A stretch of DNA of 64,000 bases from Thermodesulfovibrionales bacterium. Its GTDB lineage: Bacteria > Nitrospirota > Thermodesulfovibrionia > Thermodesulfovibrionales > Dissulfurispiraceae. A program made the position numbers and the translations under genes. The DNA lies in the NCBI GenBank assembly GCA_020062545.1, contig JAGUWD010000009.1, positions 62,001 to 126,000 on the forward strand, given 5' to 3'. This document shows, in pieces, positions 1 to 9,941 of this stretch (position 1 is the stretch's first letter; the number at the start of each line of letters is the position of its first letter). The notes beneath the pieces are model-generated. The model had not been told where the DNA came from, searched no databases, and saw only the letters and a program-made list of their open reading frames with translations.

Positions 1-1044
1 TATATCTATCTTTTTTGATTCCGCCCATTTCCTCGCCTTTTCAGGGTCTGTTATCACGTCATCAGGCACTCCCTTTTGCTTAAGGGCATCGAGCATCGGA
101 ATCCTCGGCCACGGCGGAGTAAGGTCTATTACTGTGTCTCCATAAGGCACCTTTAGCGTGCCAAGAACACGATTTGCGATGTATGAAAATATCTCTTCCG
201 TGAATGACATCAGGAAGTTGTAATCCTTGTATGCCATATAGAATTCGAGCATTGTGAATTCAGGATTGTGCTTGGTAGATATACCTTCATTTCTAAAATT
301 TTTATTCAACTCAAAAACCTTCTCATAGCCTCCTACAAGAAGTCTCTTGAGATAAAGCTCCGGGGCAATCCTGAGATATAAATCCATACCAAGGGCTATG
401 TGATGCGTTCTGAATGGCTTCGCAGCAGCTCCTCCTGGAATGGGGTGCATCATGGGTGTCTCGACCTCGATAAAGCCTCGGGACTCGAAGAAATCTCTCA
501 TTGCCTTCATAATAGCGCTTCTCTTTGCAAATACATCCTTTACTTCGGGATTGACGATAAGGTCTACATATCTCTGTCTGTATCTGAGTTCTATATCTTT
601 AAGACCATGCCACTTCTCGGGCAATGGTCTCAGGGATTTGCTCAGGAAAACAAAGTCATTGACTTCTATAGTAAGCTCATTGGTCCTTGTCCTGAACAAT
701 CTGCCGCTAACACCTATGATGTCTCCGATGTCGAGCTTTTTTATGAGAGAATACTTCTCTCCAAGGACATCTTTCTTGAGGTATATCTGAATCTTGCCTG
801 TTGCATCCTGGATGTGGGCGAATGATGCCTTGCCAAAGTCCCTCATCGCAATAATCCTGCCGGCAACAGAGGTATTTATATTATTGGACTCTAAAGACTC
901 TTTATCGGAATCCCCATGTTTTGCATGAAGTTCTGCAGCGGTTGACTCAGGGTCGAAACGTCCGTCATACGGATCGATTTTGAGGCTGCGCAGTTCATCG
1001 AGCTTTTTAAAACGCTGTTCTATAAGTTCATTTATTTCTTCCAT
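1..1044 (-). CDS. lysS: Lysyl-tRNA synthetase, class II (C-terminus outside window)
   Basis: Not in the ORF track because it runs off the edge. Reverse translation from ATG at 1044 gives MEEINELIEQRFKKLDELRSLKIDPYDGRF... FRNEGISTKHNPEFTMLEFYMAY, the class II aaRS motif 2 region of LysS. Confidence 0.95.
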   Translation of the reverse strand, partial: MEEINELIEQRFKKLDELRSLKIDPYDGRFDPESTAAELHAKHGDSDKESLESNNINTSVAGRIIAMRDFGKASFAHIQDATGKIQIYLKKDVLGEKYSLIKKLDIGDIIGVSGRLFRTRTNELTIEVNDFVFLSKSLRPLPEKWHGLKDIELRYRQRYVDLIVNPEVKDVFAKRSAIMKAMRDFFESRGFIEVETPMMHPIPGGAAAKPFRTHHIALGMDLYLRIAPELYLKRLLVGGYEKVFELNKNFRNEGISTKHNPEFTMLEFYMAYKDYNFLMSFTEEIFSYIANRVLGTLKVPYGDTVIDLTPPWPRIPMLDALKQKGVPDDVITDPEKARKWAESKKIDI

Positions 1045-1130
1045 AGCTGATGATTATACTTGCCCAAATTCAGCTAAGTCAACATGTTCTGCGGAAATGT
1101 AGTATAATTAACTAATATCTGGAGACAATA

Positions 1131-1769
1131 TTGGAAAATTTTTTTAAACTTCTCATTGCTGCAACACTCGGCGGGCTTATAGGGATCGAAAGACAGATCG
1201 GCGGACAGACTGCCGGTTTTCGCACACAGCTTCTTGTCTGCCTCGGTTCGTGTCTATTCACTATCGCCTCCGTTCATGTTTATAAGATCTACGGCGCATA
1301 CACAGACCCCGGAAGAATTGCAGCACAGATTGTAGTTGGCATCGGCTTTCTTGGCGCAGGTGCAATACTGAGGCATGGCATTTCCATAAGGGGACTGACT
1401 ACTGCTGCAACCCTCTGGATAGTCAGTGCAATCGGTATGGCAGTGGGATTCGGAGAATATATTGTAGCCGGCTTCGCGACTTTTCTCGTACTTGTAAACC
1501 TTGCAATCCTTAAAAATATCGAGGATATACTTCCGAAAAACCGTTATTCCATACTGATAATCAAGATAAAGGGCGCAGAGGAATTAAAAATAGCGGAATT
1601 TATCAATGGTTATAACATCAAAATCTTAGATGCTAAAATTAAATTTATGAAGGAACAGAACATCGTCGAACAGGAAGTATCGCTCAGGTATAAGGATTAC
1701 GCACAATTAACAGAGTTTCTAAAGATTTTAAAAGAAATTCCCAACCTCATCGAGCTTCATATTTCTTAA
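1131..1769 (+). CDS. MgtC/SapB family membrane protein (TTG start)
   Basis: LIAATLGGLIGIERQIGGQTAGFRTQLLVCLGSCLFT and GAGAILRHG are typical of MgtC/SapB. Confidence 0.85.
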   Translation: MENFFKLLIAATLGGLIGIERQIGGQTAGFRTQLLVCLGSCLFTIASVHVYKIYGAYTDPGRIAAQIVVGIGFLGAGAILRHGISIRGLTTAATLWIVSAIGMAVGFGEYIVAGFATFLVLVNLAILKNIEDILPKNRYSILIIKIKGAEELKIAEFINGYNIKILDAKIKFMKEQNIVEQEVSLRYKDYAQLTEFLKILKEIPNLIELHIS

Positions 1770-1774
1770 TATTC

Positions 1775-2488
1775 CTATGCCTTTCCCTTCTCCCACGCTA
1801 CAACCCTTTCGTAATATTTAAACAATTTCTCACGCCTCCTGAATTCCCTTGAATGCACAGAACGCCTGCCGTTTTTAGTCTCAACATCAATGTCGGCATG
1901 GAGCATCTCATGGTAAACAATGAATTCTACAAAATAAAGCGGAACCGATTTTTTATCGAGTATGGGATTAATCCTTATAGTATTTGTATAGCCGCTGTAA
2001 CTTCCCAGAGTCCTCTTTCTTACAGCATATCTCGGGCTTTTGGTTCCCCATGTAATAGATGCTGAAACCCTTCCGTTAAAATATTCACTGTTCACCTTTG
2101 AATATATTTCACGAAGGTCGTAATATTTTCCCTGTGTCTTAATAGAAAGTTTCTTGGGCAGTTTTTTATTCAGGCAATTGCTGTTCTTCTTTATGAAATC
2201 TCTAATGAGCGGCGTCCTTGCCTTTCTGTTTTTTATGAACTGTGCTATCTCTTCGATTACATCGTTTCCTGCATTAAGAAACATCCTGTGAAGCCTTACA
2301 TCTACAATCCTGCCTTTCGTCTTCAGTGAAAGCATGCTGGCGGAGTTGTCTGTAATCTTCAAGGAAATGCTTTTGCATGTTATCTTCCTGAGATAATCCC
2401 CAAGTGAATCTTCATCGTGAGATAGCGGTAAGGACAACTGCTCTGTAGCCATAAATATAATATACAATAAAAGATTCTGTCTTGACAT
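1775..2488 (-). CDS. SprT-like / YgjP-type zinc metallopeptidase-domain protein
   Basis: VYHEMLHADI (HExxH) with a C-terminal HSREFRRREKLF block. Confidence 0.65.
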   Translation of the reverse strand: MSRQNLLLYIIFMATEQLSLPLSHDEDSLGDYLRKITCKSISLKITDNSASMLSLKTKGRIVDVRLHRMFLNAGNDVIEEIAQFIKNRKARTPLIRDFIKKNSNCLNKKLPKKLSIKTQGKYYDLREIYSKVNSEYFNGRVSASITWGTKSPRYAVRKRTLGSYSGYTNTIRINPILDKKSVPLYFVEFIVYHEMLHADIDVETKNGRRSVHSREFRRREKLFKYYERVVAWEKGKA

Positions 2489-2519
2489 AAACCAGCTCCA
2501 TAAACTAAATTACATACTT

Positions 2520-3263
2520 ATGAGAAGGCCATTTATAGCAGCAAACTGGAAGATGAACAAGACAATCAGGGAGACCGAATCCTTTCTGAACGAATTCATT
2601 TCCCTTGTTCAGGATGCAAAGGATGTAGATATCGTCATTGCGCCGCCATTCACGGCACTCCATACCGCATCAACACTTTTGAAAAATACCAATATCCAGT
2701 TAAGCGCACAGGACATCTTTTATGAAGACAAAGGCGCTTACACAGGCGAAGTATCTCCGGTTATGCTCACAGACATTGGCTGCAAGCATGTGATAATCGG
2801 TCATTCCGAAAGGCGCCAGTATTTCCATGAGACAGACGAAATAATAAACAAAAAGATAAAGGCAGCAAAAAAACACACACTTGGTGTAATCTTCTGCATC
2901 GGCGAATCCCTGCAAGAAAGGGAATCTGGAAAAACCTTTGATGTCCTGAAAAGGGAAATAGAAGAAGGACTGAAAGATATATCTCCTGACGGCATTGTAG
3001 TAGCTTACGAACCAATCTGGGCAATAGGAACAGGAAAGACAGCAACAACAGAACAGGCACAGGATGCCCACAAATATATCCGAGAAAGACTCGCCTCGCT
3101 TTACGGCAATAAGGCAAATGAAATCAGGATACTCTATGGCGGAAGCGTAACGCCTGATAATATAGACGCCTTGATGGCCTGTCCCGATGTGGACGGCGCC
3201 CTTGTCGGCGGTGCAAGCTTAAAGGCTGACAGTTTTGCAAGGATTGTAAAGTTTAAAAGATAA
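2520..3263 (+). CDS. tpiA: Triosephosphate isomerase
   Basis: AANWKMNKT, GHSERR, VAYEPIWAIGTGKTAT, LYGGSVTPDN. Confidence 0.98.
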   Translation: MRRPFIAANWKMNKTIRETESFLNEFISLVQDAKDVDIVIAPPFTALHTASTLLKNTNIQLSAQDIFYEDKGAYTGEVSPVMLTDIGCKHVIIGHSERRQYFHETDEIINKKIKAAKKHTLGVIFCIGESLQERESGKTFDVLKREIEEGLKDISPDGIVVAYEPIWAIGTGKTATTEQAQDAHKYIRERLASLYGNKANEIRILYGGSVTPDNIDALMACPDVDGALVGGASLKADSFARIVKFKR

Positions 3264-3278
3264 AATGAGGAGGAAGTA

Positions 3279-3623
3279 ATGGCAACCTTTATAATAATCA
3301 TTCATATACTGGCATCGCTCTTTTTGATTGCAGTAGTTCTATTGCAGAGCGGAAAGGGCGCTGAAATGGGAGCAGCATTCGGAGGCTCAAGCCAGACCCT
3401 TTTCGGAAGCAGGGGAGCAGCAACCTTTTTAAACAAGCTCACAACAGTGGCAGCCGTTGTATTCATGCTCACATCCCTTGCACTGACAATGGTCACAACA
3501 AAGACCGCTTCTGTTATTAAACAGACCATGCCTGCAGAGCAACAAAAGGCGATACCGCAGTTGCCGCAGCAACCGATATCACAGCAGCCTCAGCAAATAC
3601 CGCAAAAGCCTATTAATAAATAG
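3279..3623 (+). CDS. secG: Preprotein translocase subunit SecG with Gln/Pro-rich tail
   Basis: LLQSGKGAEMGAAFGGSSQTLFGSRGAATFLNKLT is the SecG signature. Confidence 0.95.
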   Translation: MATFIIIIHILASLFLIAVVLLQSGKGAEMGAAFGGSSQTLFGSRGAATFLNKLTTVAAVVFMLTSLALTMVTTKTASVIKQTMPAEQQKAIPQLPQQPISQQPQQIPQKPINK

Positions 3624-3826
3624 TAAATAAGTGGATGAGTATATGGGTGTATGAGCAAAAAATTTCCATACATTCCCCCATTAACTCATTTCACTCATTC
3701 ACCCATTTGCTCACTTACTCACTTACCCGGCATGTGCCGAAGAATAAGGCAGAGTGGTATTAGAATTATTACGCTATAATACTCATAGAAACATATGCGG
3801 AACATAGTAACCAGTCAATTTTATTC

Positions 3827-4246
3827 TTAAGCCCTTTTAATCAAATCCAGCGTACTGTAAACCCTTACTCCTAATCCCTCAAAATCCTTATCATTACTCC
3901 AGATAGGGCAATTTAACTTAAGGGCTAATGCGAGAAGATGCGCATCATCAGGATCTCTTTTCCCAATCATTCTTTTAGCCTGTGTAATTTTGTCCCTATA
4001 AAAATCATCCTCACACACAGAAAGGGGAAGCATGGAAAATGCCATATAAAGGTCTTCAGCTGGTATATCTCTTTTTAATGCAAGAATGGGGATGTATTTC
4101 TCCACTTCTTTGTAATTAAATACAGTGGTATAAAAAGTAGTATTTTCTGCAGTTAAAAATACAGTTCTCGCATTTCCGCCTATTATTGCCGACAAAATCG
4201 GATTAGCGTCTACGACGAGCTTTTCTATGTTTTTCAAAGTCTTCAA
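3827..4246 (-). CDS. PIN-domain ribonuclease toxin
   Basis: VVDANPILSAIIGG, KRDPDDAHLLALALKLNCPIWSNDKDF; overlaps an antitoxin-like ORF. Confidence 0.8.
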   Translation of the reverse strand: MKTLKNIEKLVVDANPILSAIIGGNARTVFLTAENTTFYTTVFNYKEVEKYIPILALKRDIPAEDLYMAFSMLPLSVCEDDFYRDKITQAKRMIGKRDPDDAHLLALALKLNCPIWSNDKDFEGLGVRVYSTLDLIKRA

Positions 4247-4466
4247 GTATCTCTTCCTCTGTTATCCCCTTTGACCTTAGGTTTTTCTTTATGGATTCGG
4301 TAAGAGCAACAAAAATATCCTTTTTGAACTCAAAGGGGATTGATTCTAATGGCGTTGGGAAAAAGATACCTGCAACCTCTCCTCGCCGCATAATGATTAA
4401 CGGCTCTTTGCTCTTTAATGCCTTTGTAGCGCTGTCCCTGAACTCCTTTACAGATAAAAGCTTCAT
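4203..4466 (-). CDS. Antitoxin, Phd/YefM-like
   Basis: KLLSVKEFRDSATKALKSKEPLIIMRRGEVAGIFFP; upstream of and overlapping the PIN ORF. Confidence 0.7.
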   Translation of the reverse strand: MKLLSVKEFRDSATKALKSKEPLIIMRRGEVAGIFFPTPLESIPFEFKKDIFVALTESIKKNLRSKGITEEEILEDFEKHRKARRRR

Positions 4467-4551
4467 GATATGACCACCTCCATGACCATATTATAACACT
4501 TAATCATTCTCACTCGTCAGGATTTTAAATTCATTAAAATGCTAAAATCAA

Positions 4552-5547
4552 ATGCTTATGACTCCAATGATAACAGTAGAAAATCTGACAAAGAAGTTCG
4601 GGAATATCACTGCCGTTGATGGGATATCCTTTGAGGTGGATAAGGGGACGATATTCGGGTTCCTCGGCCCCAACGGCGCCGGAAAGACAACCACTATTAA
4701 TATTCTCTGCACCCTTTTATCTCCAACCTCTGGAAAAGCTTCCATCGATGGTTATGACTGTATGAAGGAATCATCAGAGGTTAGAAAAGAGATAGGCATT
4801 GTGTTTCAGGACAATACTCTCGACAAGGAACTCACAGCTTACGAAAACCTGCTTTTCCATTCATACCTCTACAATGTTCCTAAAAATGAGAGAAAGGGGA
4901 GGATAGAGGATGCACTGAATTTCGTTGGGCTCTATGAAAGGAAAGACGATACCGTGAAAAAATTTTCCGGTGGAATGAAAAGGAGACTTGAAGTAGCAAG
5001 GTCTATAATTCACCAGCCAAAGGTATTGTTCCTCGATGAGCCAACCCTCGGATTGGATCCGCAGAGCAGGACGAATCTATGGGAATTCATTTCAGAGCTT
5101 CCTAAGAAGCATGATGTGACAATATTCATGACAACACATTACATGGAAGAGGCAGAAATTTGTAATAAAATAGCGATAATCGACATGGGCAAAATCATTG
5201 CACAGGGCTCACCCGATGAACTGAAGAAAATGGTGGGAGGAGATGTCATATATTTAAAGACAAAAGACAATACATGGGCGATGAATGAGATTAAAAAAAA
5301 CCTGAATCTCGATGCAGAAGAAAAAAACGGCGAGATATTCATATCCGTATCAAAAGGAGATGCATGCATCCCGAAGCTCATAAATACCCTTGCGGATATG
5401 GTGCTGTCTGTAAGACTGCAGAGGCCGACATTGAACGATGTATTTTTAAAACTCACAGGCAAGGCAATAAGGCCGGAAGCAGTATCCGGCGGCGATGAAT
5501 TAAAAGAGTCCATAAGGTCTTACAGAAGAAAGTTTGAGAGAGGATGA
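4552..5547 (+). CDS. ABC transporter ATP-binding protein (ABC-2 type export)
   Basis: Walker A GPNGAGKTT, KFSGGMKRRLEVARSI, LFLDEPTLGLDP. Confidence 0.95.
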   Translation: MLMTPMITVENLTKKFGNITAVDGISFEVDKGTIFGFLGPNGAGKTTTINILCTLLSPTSGKASIDGYDCMKESSEVRKEIGIVFQDNTLDKELTAYENLLFHSYLYNVPKNERKGRIEDALNFVGLYERKDDTVKKFSGGMKRRLEVARSIIHQPKVLFLDEPTLGLDPQSRTNLWEFISELPKKHDVTIFMTTHYMEEAEICNKIAIIDMGKIIAQGSPDELKKMVGGDVIYLKTKDNTWAMNEIKKNLNLDAEEKNGEIFISVSKGDACIPKLINTLADMVLSVRLQRPTLNDVFLKLTGKAIRPEAVSGGDELKESIRSYRRKFERG

Positions 5548-6311
5548 AATCTGATTTGAACTCCGTATATGTAATTGTTGCACGGGAATTCATAAAATTC
5601 GTCCGTGAGAGGGGAAGGCTCGTATCCACTCTCGCAAGGCCGCTCCTCTGGCTTTTTCTTGTCGGAGGCGGGATGTCGAGGATGGTGTCGCCTGACATGG
5701 GAATACCTTATATGCAGTTTATCTTTCCGGGAATCATAGGTATGACCATCCTGTTCAGTTCCATATTCTCATCAATATCCATAATATGGGACAAGGAATT
5801 CGGATTCATGAAGGAGATGCTCGTAGCCCCGGTATCGAGGTTCTCCATTGTGATAGGCAAGGCATTGAGCGGCACTGTTGTATCAACGCTTCAGGCATTA
5901 ATCATACTCTTACTATTTCCTGTCATCGGACTGCAACTCAGCATAATCCAGATATTTTTAATACTCGGCATTTCCATCATTCTGTCGTTCTGCCTTTCAT
6001 CCCTCGGCATACTCATAGCAACATTTTACGAAAGCTTCGAGAGCTTCAGCGTCATCATGAATTTCATCGTAATGCCCATGTTCTTTCTATCAGGGGCAAT
6101 GTATCCTGTAAAGCTCCTGCCGCATGTATTGAGCTTTTTAACAAAGATTAATCCCTTAACCTACGGAATAGATGCATTGAAGTATATGGTATTCCCTGAA
6201 AAGAAAATGCTCACGCACGATTTCACCTTGTCGTTCGACATAGCGGCAATCGTCATTTCATCCATTGTATTCGTCATCATCGCAGCAATTGTGTTTGAGA
6301 GGAGAAAGTAA
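5544..6311 (+). CDS. ABC-2 type transporter permease
   Basis: Overlaps the ATPase by 4 bp; multiple hydrophobic helices; FIVMPMFFLSGAMYPVKLLP. Confidence 0.9.
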   Translation: MKSDLNSVYVIVAREFIKFVRERGRLVSTLARPLLWLFLVGGGMSRMVSPDMGIPYMQFIFPGIIGMTILFSSIFSSISIIWDKEFGFMKEMLVAPVSRFSIVIGKALSGTVVSTLQALIILLLFPVIGLQLSIIQIFLILGISIILSFCLSSLGILIATFYESFESFSVIMNFIVMPMFFLSGAMYPVKLLPHVLSFLTKINPLTYGIDALKYMVFPEKKMLTHDFTLSFDIAAIVISSIVFVIIAAIVFERRK

Positions 6312-6314
6312 TTT

Positions 6315-7307
6315 ATGTCTCACCAGTTTTCAAACAAATTCACCCAATATACACTTGGCCCGCTGCCATGGGATAAAGAGTATTTGGAAAAATTATTTTA
6401 TCGTTCTCCAGTTGATATAACTGAAGCAATTAAAGAACATCCAGGATATATAGCTCATGAAATCCTTGTACAATTACAAGTCTCACTCGATTTATTTTTG
6501 GATTGTGTGCAGGATATTCTAAATACTATTTCACAATTCAGATTATCAAGCGAAAATCCAGATTTTTGGTACAGACCATCAGAGCGTCTTTTAGTCGATT
6601 ACGAAAAAAATATCCGCAAAGGACTTTTTGCCTCAGCAGCAAGTGCTATGGCATTAGTCCATAATTCTGGAAGAATTGCTGGACGTAATGGAAAGATCGT
6701 TATTGATGGTTATCAAAATAAAGTTGAACATATGTTTGCAAAAAATGAGCAACATATATTCATTCAAGGTCTAAGAAATTTTGTTTCACATAGTCACATT
6801 TTACAGCCCAACTGGACAGTTCATTATTCTGTTGAAGGTCGTTATGCAACTTTCAGATTGAAATCAGATGTACTGTTTCGATACAAAAAATGGGGGCCTC
6901 TTGCGATAAAGTTTATTAAGAAAAATAAAGAAGGCATAGATATTGACATTCTTTTTTCTACCTATCGAGAAAAAGTTATTGAGTTTCACAACTGGTTCCA
7001 TAGCGAAATTATAAAAGTCTCAGAACCTCAACTTTCCGACTATAGGAAGTACGAAAAATGGTTAAAACAATTCAGTTTGCAAGCAGGTTGGAATTTTTTA
7101 CTCTCAGAGGCAATAAAGCGCAACATAAACCCATATGACTATCTTAATAGATATTTTACAAAGGACGAACTTTCAGAGATAAACTCACTACCACACAGAT
7201 CTCAGGCACAGGTTGATAGAATAATAGAAATACTCGACGATGCTAATGCTTGCGACGATAAAATTCGAAGGTTAGCATATAAGTTATTTGGTCTCATTAG
7301 CGATTAA
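6315..7307 (+). CDS. Hypothetical protein of unknown family, next to the restriction-modification pair
   Basis: Long ORF with good coding appearance; no motif recognised. Confidence 0.7.
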   Translation: MSHQFSNKFTQYTLGPLPWDKEYLEKLFYRSPVDITEAIKEHPGYIAHEILVQLQVSLDLFLDCVQDILNTISQFRLSSENPDFWYRPSERLLVDYEKNIRKGLFASAASAMALVHNSGRIAGRNGKIVIDGYQNKVEHMFAKNEQHIFIQGLRNFVSHSHILQPNWTVHYSVEGRYATFRLKSDVLFRYKKWGPLAIKFIKKNKEGIDIDILFSTYREKVIEFHNWFHSEIIKVSEPQLSDYRKYEKWLKQFSLQAGWNFLLSEAIKRNINPYDYLNRYFTKDELSEINSLPHRSQAQVDRIIEILDDANACDDKIRRLAYKLFGLISD

Positions 7308-8235
7308 TTTTACTATTTTTCTTCTTCACCGCATACCCCTCCTTATCCTCCCCCACCATCATCGCCTTCTTTTTCTTTTCTCTTTTAACAAACTCAATCC
7401 TTGTCTCTCCGGAAAGTCCCTTGTGTTCGCTATACAACCGTTCCAGTGCCATCTTGCAATACTCCTCGTCAACCTCAATCCCAATGCTGTTTCTTTCACA
7501 TTTCATAGCAGCAAGCATTGTTGTTCCAGTTCCACAGAAAGGATCAAGAACAGTATCGCCCCAGAAGGAAAACATCCGCACTAAGCGATACGCAAGCTCA
7601 AAAGGGAAAGGCGCCGGATGTTTTTTAGTGGATGCGCCTGTGATGGTCCAAAACTGGCGGAACCATTGGGTATAGTCGTCTTTGTCAATCATGCTTTTTC
7701 TGCGCTGCTCCTCTGAGGGTTGGCGGTAACCGCCGGGTTTGCGCTGCATTAAAATGAATTCAATATCGTTTTTAATGATTGCATTGGGCTCATACGGCTT
7801 ACCTAAAAATTTGCTGCCGGTATTAGCCTCAAATTCGGCATTTGAGATTTTATGCCAGATGATAGGATTGAGATTATCGAAACCGATTTTGCGGCATATG
7901 ACGGCTATATCGGCGTGGAGAGGCATTACCAAATGGCGACCATACTCTCTTCGCGACAGACACACATCGCCAACTACACAGACAAGCCTACCGCCGGGGA
8001 CAAGCACACGATAAGCCTCTTTCCATACTTCGCCAAGATGTTGAAGGAAAAGCTCATAGTCAGCTATATGGCCCAACTGTGCCTCGTTTTCATTGTATTT
8101 CTTGAGCGTCCAGTAAGGCGGTGAAGTAACAACGAGATGCACTGATTGATCTGGAATGAACCTCATTGACCGAGCATCAGCGTTAATGAGCCGGTGAGTT
8201 GTCGCTGTGGTTTCTTCTGTCAATTGAACATGCAT
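7297..8235 (-). CDS. DNA methyltransferase, beta-class order (SPPYW motif)
   Basis: N-terminal VVTSPPYWTLKKY and C-terminal LDPFCGTGTTMLAAMKCERNSIGIEVDEEY, the PF01555-type arrangement. Confidence 0.92.
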   Translation of the reverse strand: MHVQLTEETTATTHRLINADARSMRFIPDQSVHLVVTSPPYWTLKKYNENEAQLGHIADYELFLQHLGEVWKEAYRVLVPGGRLVCVVGDVCLSRREYGRHLVMPLHADIAVICRKIGFDNLNPIIWHKISNAEFEANTGSKFLGKPYEPNAIIKNDIEFILMQRKPGGYRQPSEEQRRKSMIDKDDYTQWFRQFWTITGASTKKHPAPFPFELAYRLVRMFSFWGDTVLDPFCGTGTTMLAAMKCERNSIGIEVDEEYCKMALERLYSEHKGLSGETRIEFVKREKKKKAMMVGEDKEGYAVKKKNSKINR

Positions 8236-8240
8236 TGTAG

Positions 8241-8969
8241 CTATCTCCCGAAAGCGCTGACATGCGCCATCAGAGAACGGACAAATAATTCAAAAGTTAA
8301 ATCGTCGGCTGGTTCTGTAAAGAAACCCTCTATGCCTCTTGCACGATTAGACAGCAAAAAGGCTGATGCATTATAATGTCGCTCCCTTATCAATTTCCGG
8401 CAAAACAATTCATATCGTTTTGCATACGAAGCCTTTTTGAACTCTTCAAAAACCTCGAAGTGCGGCTCTTTGACTCTAACCGGAGTTCGCGATTCTTTGC
8501 AGTCCTCCAACAAAAACACATATCCGAGCCACGGACTGACAGTTTTATTGAATTTTCCTTCACGGAAGGCAGTCCACAAATCCAGAGCACTTCCCATCGC
8601 CTCTTCTGTGCGATTGTTGAAATTGTTTCCAAAAGATGGGCCAACCTGCGACTTTGCTTCAAGGGCTAAAATCAGTTGTTCGTCTCTAACTACCAGCAAA
8701 TCCCATTCTTTGGTAGGACGGAAAAATCCGGGCAACTCAAGATTTTTATTGTAGAATATATACCTTTCATCAACACCTGCTTCAAGAATTATTTCAGTTA
8801 TCAGTGAGATAAAGCCGTCCATCTGTGCGCCTCCAGTAACGGCGCTTCTTAATCCCTGATCAACTCGTCCAGAATTCTTTTGCCTATTGGCTTGTTGTTC
8901 CCGTGTCAGCCAATAATGGCCTACAGCTTTTGCAATGCGTTCATGTAGATTGACAAGAATTCTATCCAT
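8241..8969 (-). CDS. XhoI/PaeR7I-family type II restriction endonuclease (predicted CTCGAG specificity)
   Basis: GLRSAVTGGAQMDGF, ELPGFFRPTKEWDLLVVRDEQLILALEAKSQVGPSFGNNFNNRTEEAMG match the recalled PaeR7I/XhoI family; abuts the MTase. Confidence 0.85.
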   Translation of the reverse strand: MDRILVNLHERIAKAVGHYWLTREQQANRQKNSGRVDQGLRSAVTGGAQMDGFISLITEIILEAGVDERYIFYNKNLELPGFFRPTKEWDLLVVRDEQLILALEAKSQVGPSFGNNFNNRTEEAMGSALDLWTAFREGKFNKTVSPWLGYVFLLEDCKESRTPVRVKEPHFEVFEEFKKASYAKRYELFCRKLIRERHYNASAFLLSNRARGIEGFFTEPADDLTFELFVRSLMAHVSAFGR

Positions 8970-9085
8970 ATTTATCCTACAACAGCATAAGATACAATTT
9001 ATTATAGTATAACAAAAGCATCTCTGATTTGAAGAAAAATGCTATGGTCGGTAATAATAATACAAATTTTTGAAAGACGAAAATA

Positions 9086-9877
9086 GTGAACACAATCGAA
9101 CTCTATAAAAAACTCCCTAAGAAAAACTGCGGGAAATGTCCGCAGAAAGCGTGCATGCCGTTCGCGCTCTCCGTGATAAAGGGGGATGCGGAACTTTCCG
9201 AATGCCCCTGTCTGACCGAAAAAGAAATAGAGGAGTTGAAAGGCGTTATAAAAAAATCGGACTGGCGTGAGGAGTTGATATTAAGCCTTAAAGAAGAGGC
9301 CAAGAATATGAATTTCAAGGACATTGCAGATGGCATCGGTGCTGAATTAAAAAAAGACAACAGCATCGCCATCAAATGCATGGGAAGGGATTTTATTGTA
9401 TCTCCTGATGGAGAAATAACAACACACGGACACATGACCCCCTGGATCAAGATATTGCTATTGCATTATATCAGGACTGCCGGCAAAGGCGAACTGTCGG
9501 GTAAATGGGTATCATACAGTGAACTCAAAAGCGGCATGGTAAAGGCATCGTCATTTCAGAGGGACTGCGAAGAGCCGCTTAAAGAACTCTTCGAAAGGGA
9601 TTTTGCCCAAACAGAAAAAATATTTATCAGACTCGGAGCACAAAGGCGTGAAGGATTCCCTACAGAAAATGCATGGCATCTTTACCTCCTCCCCAAGCTG
9701 CCGGTTATGATCCTCTACTGGCCGCCGGAAGACGAGTTCGAACCAAAGGCAAAGGTTATTTTCGACTCAACAGCGGATAAATTTCTCGATGCAGAATCAA
9801 TAATATTCCTCGTCGAAGGACTTGTTAAAAACATAGAGGCTAATTTATTTCTTGACAAGAAACAGCATAAATGTTAA
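9086..9877 (+). CDS. Fe-S (CdhC/AcsC-like 4Fe-4S) plus DUF3786-like protein, GTG start
   Basis: LYKKLPKKNCGKCPQKACMPFALSVIKGDAELSECPCL cysteine cluster followed by a DUF3786-like domain. Confidence 0.75.
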   Translation: MNTIELYKKLPKKNCGKCPQKACMPFALSVIKGDAELSECPCLTEKEIEELKGVIKKSDWREELILSLKEEAKNMNFKDIADGIGAELKKDNSIAIKCMGRDFIVSPDGEITTHGHMTPWIKILLLHYIRTAGKGELSGKWVSYSELKSGMVKASSFQRDCEEPLKELFERDFAQTEKIFIRLGAQRREGFPTENAWHLYLLPKLPVMILYWPPEDEFEPKAKVIFDSTADKFLDAESIIFLVEGLVKNIEANLFLDKKQHKC

Positions 9878-9941
9878 TAATTGAGTTGGTAAAATTACCC
9901 CCAATTTTTGGCACAAATTTTGGAAGGAGGTGACTAAAAGA

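Noticed and set aside
400-825. Plus-strand ORFs at 400-825 and 440-790
   Set aside because: They are antisense to lysS, which is clearly coded on the minus strand.
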